Source: Romboutsia sp. (GTDB lineage Bacteria; Bacillota; Clostridia; Peptostreptococcales; Peptostreptococcaceae). From it: a stretch of 32,258 nucleotides of DNA. The stretch is from NCBI GenBank assembly GCA_017889265.1, contig JAGHEK010000028.1:1-32258 (forward strand). Direction: 5' to 3'. Shown here piece by piece: positions 26,219-32,258 of this stretch. The position numbers and the translations under genes were made by a program. Every line of letters begins with the position of its first letter. Position 1 is the stretch's first letter. Under the pieces are notes generated by a model. The model made no database searches. It was not told the origin of the DNA and saw nothing but the letters and a program-made list of their open reading frames with translations.

Positions 26219-29200
26219 TTATCTATTTTCAAATGTACTCTTTATAGTTTCATTATCTATTTCTATAACTTTATCGTAATTTAAAGTTCTTCTTGCTTTA
26301 CTAGAATTTAAATCTATAACAGGTAAATCATCTAGATTACTAGGTAAGTCTACTAAGAAAGTATCACTTACTAATCTTTGTCCTACCGGTCTACCATCTA
26401 CTAATTTGTTATATCTATATAATTCAGCTTTTATAGCTTTACCTTTTATATTAGCTTCTCCATTTATCATACCTTGTTGTTCAGGAGTTATCCAATATAT
26501 GAAGTTACCTTCTGCAACTTCTCCTAATTGACTACCTTCTGGTAAATTAGCTAATAATATAGTTTGTGCTTGTAATGCGAAGTTTTCTCCTTCTTCATTT
26601 AATATAAGTGGAACGTTAAATGCTGGGTCTCCTGTATATTCTCCAGTTATTATTATAGAATCTTTAGGTATTACCTTATTTTCAGCATATTCATAATCTT
26701 CACTTAATCTTCCTACACCATTTTTGTAAACTTCATCGTTATTGTCTACACCTATTTCTATATTATCACCTGGAGGTCCTAATATATCAAGTTCTGCCAC
26801 TGATATAGTTTCACTACCTTTTGCAATTAACTTAACGTATTTTGCATTATATGTCCATAATTGACTATTATCATTGCTTCCTGCTTCATTAAAGTAAATT
26901 ACATTTTCTTTAGTAGGGTCAAACTTTCCAGAATGTGCTTTACTCCAATTCTTACCGTCTTCACTTACTAAAACTTCATAATCAGTTATAGGAGAATACG
27001 TTACTTCTTTATTCTTTTTGAATAGATTTTTTAAGCTGAACTTCTTAGTTTCAGTATTTCCTGGAGTATATTTAAGACCAACTACTGGCTTTTTAGTTCC
27101 CATATCTACTGTTATATATGGATCTCCACCAATTACATTTCCATTGTTGTCTGTAGCTTTTGATGCATTATAAACAGTATTTTTATCATTATCTTTTATG
27201 AAGTTTATACTTCCATCTTCAACATGTCCATGTCCTGAATCTTCACAAGGTACATCATTAACACCTCTTGTATTAGTGTCGAATGTAAAGTTATTTTTAG
27301 CTATACTTCCGTCATGCTTAACTTTTACACTTCCTATATCAAATGTTTCAGTTACATTTAAGTTATAATCATAAGCTCTAACTTTATATTCAAAAGTTCT
27401 ATTATTTACTGCATCTATAACATCAGTATAAGTAGTAACATCACTTTCTGTATTTCTTGCAACAAATCCTACTGGAGTTTCTTTAGTTCCTGTTGAAGTA
27501 GACTCTTTTCTTATTATTTCGTATCCTAATATTTTGTCATTGTCTTTGTTTACTCTAAATTCTAAAGGAACACTATTATTTCTTATATAAGATTTATCAG
27601 TTACTCCATTTGCAAATGTACCTTCAACTTTAGTATCTTGTGCCATTTCTAAAGAATATAAATTATTACTATTTATAGCTTCTAATCTCTTTCTTCTTGC
27701 TTCATCATTTAGATAGAATATAGCTTTGTCTTCTTTTGGATAACCCATCTCATTTAAATATGCATTAGTTTTTGGACTAGCTACAACTCCCCATCTAGCA
27801 AAGAACTCTCTTAAGTCTTTTTTAACTGCATCACTACATCTCATTATGAATGTTTGTGCCGTTTGATCATATCCTGCTTCACTACTTGCTATACCTTTTT
27901 CTCTAGTAACTCTATATAACTTTGCAAAGAATGTATCGTTAGTTATATCTTTATCTGTATTATCTTTTACCATTTCATAAGTATTGTTGTTATCATATGC
28001 AAGATGTAGTTGCCAGTACATAGCAAGTCCTACAGTTCCTTTAGGAACTCCTTCACTTTGTGAAGTAACTCTATCATATACAGCTTCCATTTGACCTTCA
28101 ACTCTTGAAGAATCTATATCATTAAATGTTTGAGTTATAAGAGCTAATATATTGTTAGTAGTTTCTGCATACGTTAGACCTGGTCTATCGTGAACGTGAC
28201 CTACTTCGTGTCCAATTCCCCATCCAAATAGATTACCATTTGTGTTTATTAAATTTCCATTCTCATCGAATCTAAATGGTACTCCTTGCATCATCTCTGG
28301 TATAGACCCATATCCAATTCCTACGTGGTGGCTTGAAGCATACATAAATGCACCAGTAAACATTCTTTGATATTTTATATTTATACGATTTCTAGGTGCT
28401 CTATTTTCATCAAAGAATTGATTTTCACTTTTTCCATTTAATTGAGGTAGTGCTGTATTATCTATTTGACCATTTCCATTAAAGTCTATAGGTTCTTCAA
28501 GTAATCCTTGTTGTGCATACGATACTTGCATTAATTGTTCCCAAGCGCATAATGTATCATATAGTCTGTTTACTTGTTGTTCTTCTGTAGATAATCCACT
28601 TTCTATTCCTTTTAATACTTGATCTGCAGTAAATGATAAAGTAAATCTATCACCTTCTATATCAGTAGTATTTAATATTGAAGTTTCTGGATCATATTCA
28701 TATATATTATTAGTTTTATCTGCTTCTTCAGTATATCTATCTGGTAATGTAGCTACATAAGATTTAAGTGTTCTTATATAAGTTCTTATTTTTTCTTTAG
28801 CTTCTAACTCTTTTGAAGGGTCTGCTATTATATTGTTTAAATCTAAGTGTGGTATCTTCGTTCCTCCACTTACACGAACTTTTACATTTTGACCTTCGTG
28901 ATAGTTTTTAGCAAAACTTAAGTATAAGTTTCCACCTTTTTCACAATCCATATTAAATGCAGATTCTGGAATTGTTATTTCATTTTTACCTACTCTAAGT
29001 TTTTGAGGATATACTTTATATGCTGTACCACTTTCTCCATTGTGTTGAGTTATAACTAAGTCAAATTCAGTATTTTCTCTATCAGAACCTATATAAATAT
29101 TAACCTTATCTCCTGGTTTTACAGCAACACCTAATGCTTGATAATTATTGCTTTGTCCAATATTATTTCTAGATGAATTGTTTATAGATGCATCTAATAC

Positions 29201-32200
29201 CTTTATATCATCATTTAAATCTACATCATTCATTATATCTTGTGCTCTTTGTAAGTCAGCTAATATATCTTTTTGATCTGGATGATATTCTAAAGAAACT
29301 GGGTCTATTGTTTTTGCAAGTCTTACAAGTTCATCTATTCTTTCTTGAGTAACATCTTCTCTAAGACTTATCATTAAATCATCTTCAAATAAGTTTTTAA
29401 CATCATTTTTCAAAGTACCATAATTATAAAACTTAAGTTCTGAGATACTTACATTGTTACCTGAGTAAACAGATAGATTAAGCTCTACTTTTTTAGCAGT
29501 TATCGGTTCTTTTAATTGTAATACTGCATAACGTCCACCTTTTCCATCATTCATATGTTTAACAGCTATATCTTGACGTTCAATTGTCTTTATAACTCTT
29601 CCATTTTCATCATAAACCCTAAGCTTAGCATCATTTGGCAGAGGATGTCTTTCACTTTCTTCTGGTCTAGTAGTAACTACCATAGTATCAAATGTTTGTT
29701 CACTATCAAAAGTTACTATCGGCATTCTATTCCAATAATGAACTCCTCCATCCCAGTCTTTAATTCTCCAAGATGTTCCAAAATCTCCATCAACTATACT
29801 CTTAGGATCCCCCTCATACCTAGGATTAGTATCACTAAACTCAACTTTTTCTATATGACTTGTAAGATCATTCTCTGAATCAGTATTTATTAATTTATAC
29901 TTAGGTAATTTTGGTATTATAAGTTCTTTAGTTTTTCCTAAATAAGTTTTTGATAGATCACCTGTTCCGTGATGATTAGTAGCAGTCATTTTTATTTCAT
30001 AAGTTGCACCGTCTTCTAAACCATTTACAATATAGCTTGTTCCTCTTATTAATTCTCCTTTATCAGTCTTTTTATCTGGAGATAAATTCGCTACATTATC
30101 TGGTATATCATTTGTAGTTACACTATCTACATACTTTGTATCATCTGTATCATTTGCTTTTGTCCAAGCACCTTCTCCTACTTTTCTATAATATAAATCA
30201 TAATCTTTTGCTTTTTTATGGCTCTTCCAACTAATATTTAAACCTTTATACTTACCATTAACCATTATTCCTTCTGGACCTTCTGGCACTGTTTCTGGTA
30301 TTACTTGAAGTTCAACTATTGAATCTGACCCATAGTTATTAGCACCTTTTAAACTCTCCGTATATGCATCTTCTACTGTATTTGATGCACTTTCTGATAA
30401 GACTCCAGTTTTAGAATCCCAAGCTTGAGTCATATAATTTTTATCAGCATTGTCTGGTTTACCGTCTTTATCATTAACGTTGTTTGCTAAGTTAGTAGGA
30501 CCTGTAGTAGTTTTTTTGTAATCCTCTTGTTCGTCTTTGTATCCACTCTTCCATTCTATTCCGTTTAAAGACTGTATACTTACACGATAAGTACTATATC
30601 CATTTACCTTATCTATTCTTAAAGAGTTTTTGTTTGTTTTATAAGTGCTAGTATTTTTTACAGTACCATTTTCATTTAACTCTTCAACCTTTAGTTCATA
30701 TCCAGTAACGTTTGGTTGATGATCCCAACCTAATATCATATGTTCTTGACCTACTGCAGTTGCACTTTCAAATTTATTTATTACCGGTATATTCATTTTT
30801 GGTTTTGGTATTTCTTTGTAAACATTATTTAAAAACTCAACTTGTGATATTTCAGTTAAATTCTTGTTACTTCTACTACCAGTTACATTTATAGTTATTT
30901 GACTTACAGCTACTTGTTTACCTAAATCTATAACTATTTCATCTTCACCGGCTCTAGTTCTCTTTATATTTTCATCACCAAAATCTACAACTAAATTACC
31001 TCCGTTTTCCCCTGCACCTGGAATAACTATATTTCCTAAGCTAGGTGCACTTTCACTTGGTGCTTTTATAACAACTTGTTCTACTTTGTTTGTATTTCTA
31101 GTTTTATTTAAAACTATCGGTACTTGTATTGGATTTTCCTTAGATATAGGTGCTTGAACGTCACTACCTGAAGTATTTTTTGGTTTAAAAGTTACAGAAT
31201 ATTCATTCTTGCTAAATAAATCCTTTATATTACCTTCTACCTGTACACTTTCAGGAACAGTAACATCAACATTATCAGGATTTACTATTATGTCAGAATC
31301 CTCTATAAGCGCTTCTCCAACTTGTTTATCTATATTTGTGTGAATATACGTTAAATCAGTTATATCAATTTTTCCGTCTCTATTTAAATCATAATTAATA
31401 TTTGATTTTGTTTTATTAGATTTTATTAAACTTTTAACTGCTTCATAGTCAGATTGAGTTACAAGATCATTAGCATCTACATCTCCTGCTAAGAAAACCC
31501 CTTCATAACTTCTTGTAGTATCATCAGTAGTATCTGTAGTACCTTTATCATCTAAAACTACAACATTATCACTAGTTCCGATAGAAACTATTTTAGATGT
31601 ATCAGATATTTCTATATCATCTATTACTGCAGTTTTATATCCTTCTCCACTTACTTCTAAAGAGTAAGTCCCAAGTTCTAAATTCTCAAAACTTACATGA
31701 TAAAAAGATACATCTGTCTCATTTTCTGTAAGTGTTTCTTTTTTACTATTTAAAGCTTCTATATAGTAATTAACTCCACCATTGATTATATTATCTTCTT
31801 CATTGCCGTCTTTGCCTAAATCAATGCTTTTAACTACATCTCCTTTGCTATCCTTTAAAACAACGTTTATATTAGTAGTTCCTTTAGTTGTATATTTTAT
31901 AGGCATAGCAAAATTAATATCTAATTCCAACTTTCCTGTAACTTTTACAGTAGTTGTACTTGTAGTTTCTTCTGTTGTACTTTCAACAGTATCCTTTGTT
32001 GTAGTAGTTACAGGTGTTGTAGTGTCTATATTATCTCCTGTTGTAGTTACAGGTGTTGTATTAGTATTTTCTGTTGTTTCTTTTGTTGTTTCTTGTATAT
32101 TATCAATAGAATTTTCTAATATTTTTTTATTAGTTATCGGTTCTTGTGCAATAGCTATCCCTTGCATTTGACTTGTAATAAGTGTTACAGCCAATGTAGT

Positions 32201-32218
32201 AGATATCTTTCGCTTCAT
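26219..32218 (-). CDS. secreted M60-family (gluzincin, enhancin/SslE-type) metallopeptidase with dockerin, FN3 and discoidin-like (F5/8C) domains
   Basis: 'WGIGHEVGHVHDRPGLTYAETTNNI' = HExxH...E of M60. N-terminal signal 'MKRKISTTLAVTLITSQMQGIAIA', Thr-rich linker, dockerin, FN3-like and F5/8C-like segments. Start probably Met3 (32218): GGAGG is spaced correctly for it and abuts the ORF-track ATG at 32224. Confidence 0.93.
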   Translation of the reverse strand: MKRKISTTLAVTLITSQMQGIAIAQEPITNKKILENSIDNIQETTKETTENTNTTPVTTTGDNIDTTTPVTTTTKDTVESTTEETTSTTTVKVTGKLELDINFAMPIKYTTKGTTNINVVLKDSKGDVVKSIDLGKDGNEEDNIINGGVNYYIEALNSKKETLTENETDVSFYHVSFENLELGTYSLEVSGEGYKTAVIDDIEISDTSKIVSIGTSDNVVVLDDKGTTDTTDDTTRSYEGVFLAGDVDANDLVTQSDYEAVKSLIKSNKTKSNINYDLNRDGKIDITDLTYIHTNIDKQVGEALIEDSDIIVNPDNVDVTVPESVQVEGNIKDLFSKNEYSVTFKPKNTSGSDVQAPISKENPIQVPIVLNKTRNTNKVEQVVIKAPSESAPSLGNIVIPGAGENGGNLVVDFGDENIKRTRAGEDEIVIDLGKQVAVSQITINVTGSRSNKNLTEISQVEFLNNVYKEIPKPKMNIPVINKFESATAVGQEHMILGWDHQPNVTGYELKVEELNENGTVKNTSTYKTNKNSLRIDKVNGYSTYRVSIQSLNGIEWKSGYKDEQEDYKKTTTGPTNLANNVNDKDGKPDNADKNYMTQAWDSKTGVLSESASNTVEDAYTESLKGANNYGSDSIVELQVIPETVPEGPEGIMVNGKYKGLNISWKSHKKAKDYDLYYRKVGEGAWTKANDTDDTKYVDSVTTNDIPDNVANLSPDKKTDKGELIRGTSYIVNGLEDGATYEIKMTATNHHGTGDLSKTYLGKTKELIIPKLPKYKLINTDSENDLTSHIEKVEFSDTNPRYEGDPKSIVDGDFGTSWRIKDWDGGVHYWNRMPIVTFDSEQTFDTMVVTTRPEESERHPLPNDAKLRVYDENGRVIKTIERQDIAVKHMNDGKGGRYAVLQLKEPITAKKVELNLSVYSGNNVSISELKFYNYGTLKNDVKNLFEDDLMISLREDVTQERIDELVRLAKTIDPVSLEYHPDQKDILADLQRAQDIMNDVDLNDDIKVLDASINNSSRNNIGQSNNYQALGVAVKPGDKVNIYIGSDRENTEFDLVITQHNGESGTAYKVYPQKLRVGKNEITIPESAFNMDCEKGGNLYLSFAKNYHEGQNVKVRVSGGTKIPHLDLNNIIADPSKELEAKEKIRTYIRTLKSYVATLPDRYTEEADKTNNIYEYDPETSILNTTDIEGDRFTLSFTADQVLKGIESGLSTEEQQVNRLYDTLCAWEQLMQVSYAQQGLLEEPIDFNGNGQIDNTALPQLNGKSENQFFDENRAPRNRINIKYQRMFTGAFMYASSHHVGIGYGSIPEMMQGVPFRFDENGNLINTNGNLFGWGIGHEVGHVHDRPGLTYAETTNNILALITQTFNDIDSSRVEGQMEAVYDRVTSQSEGVPKGTVGLAMYWQLHLAYDNNNTYEMVKDNTDKDITNDTFFAKLYRVTREKGIASSEAGYDQTAQTFIMRCSDAVKKDLREFFARWGVVASPKTNAYLNEMGYPKEDKAIFYLNDEARRKRLEAINSNNLYSLEMAQDTKVEGTFANGVTDKSYIRNNSVPLEFRVNKDNDKILGYEIIRKESTSTGTKETPVGFVARNTESDVTTYTDVIDAVNNRTFEYKVRAYDYNLNVTETFDIGSVKVKHDGSIAKNNFTFDTNTRGVNDVPCEDSGHGHVEDGSINFIKDNDKNTVYNASKATDNNGNVIGGDPYITVDMGTKKPVVGLKYTPGNTETKKFSLKNLFKKNKEVTYSPITDYEVLVSEDGKNWSKAHSGKFDPTKENVIYFNEAGSNDNSQLWTYNAKYVKLIAKGSETISVAELDILGPPGDNIEIGVDNNDEVYKNGVGRLSEDYEYAENKVIPKDSIIITGEYTGDPAFNVPLILNEEGENFALQAQTILLANLPEGSQLGEVAEGNFIYWITPEQQGMINGEANIKGKAIKAELYRYNKLVDGRPVGQRLVSDTFLVDLPSNLDDLPVIDLNSSKARRTLNYDKVIEIDNETIKSTFENR
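28163..28210 (-). other. M60 catalytic zinc-binding motif HEVGH-x10-E
   Basis: HEVGH encoded at 28196-28210; third ligand Glu of 'YAETTNN' at 28163-28165. Confidence 0.92.
31325..31492 (-). other. type I-like dockerin domain
   Basis: Two Ca-binding loops: 'DVDANDLVTQSD' (DxDxNxxxxxxD) and 'DLNRDGKIDITD' (DxNxDGxIxxxD), each followed by a helix (YEAVKSLIKS; LTYIHTNID). Confidence 0.88.
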
Positions 32219-32258
32219 AAACATTCCTCCTTCTCAAAATTAATATCATTTAATTATA

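Noticed and set aside
31782-32171. 129-aa plus-strand ORF rich in Val/Ser
   Set aside because: Antisense of the Thr-rich linker of the M60 protease; hydrophobic composition is a complement artefact.
1-32258. tRNA, rRNA, riboswitch or transposase genes
   Set aside because: No tRNA/rRNA-like sequences, IS ends, transposase ORFs or recognisable riboswitch aptamers were seen; intergenic regions are short and AT-rich.

Overview
AT-rich (Clostridia/Peptostreptococcaceae-like) chromosomal window. The left two thirds are mostly recognisable core and sporulation genes: the end of a DHHW-family gene (cut by the window edge), an LCP protein, a YigZ/IMPACT protein, a HEAT-like protein next to hflX, a small Cys-rich protein, an ABC-F ATPase, a zinc-dependent phospholipase C-like protein, an Amidase_3 cell-wall amidase, a SpoIVB-type S55 peptidase, yunB, a class A PBP, and a contiguous spoIIAA-spoIIAB-sigF / spoVAA-AB-AC-AD-AE block. 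An AraC/MATE divergent pair follows. The right ~11.4 kb is an accessory-looking two-gene operon on the minus strand. It encodes a 2001-aa secreted M60 (gluzincin) peptidase with a well-formed dockerin. 23 nt downstream is a 1806-aa modular surface protein with an N-terminal region that looks cohesin-like, many DUF5011-type Ig-like repeats, two BIG2-like modules, a duplicated uncharacterised module and a C-terminal NPKTG sortase signal. The best candidate for an undescribed system is this pair: a dockerin-bearing mucinase-type protease possibly docked on a wall-anchored, cohesin-bearing scaffold. All calls were made by eye from sequence motifs; no database searches were run.
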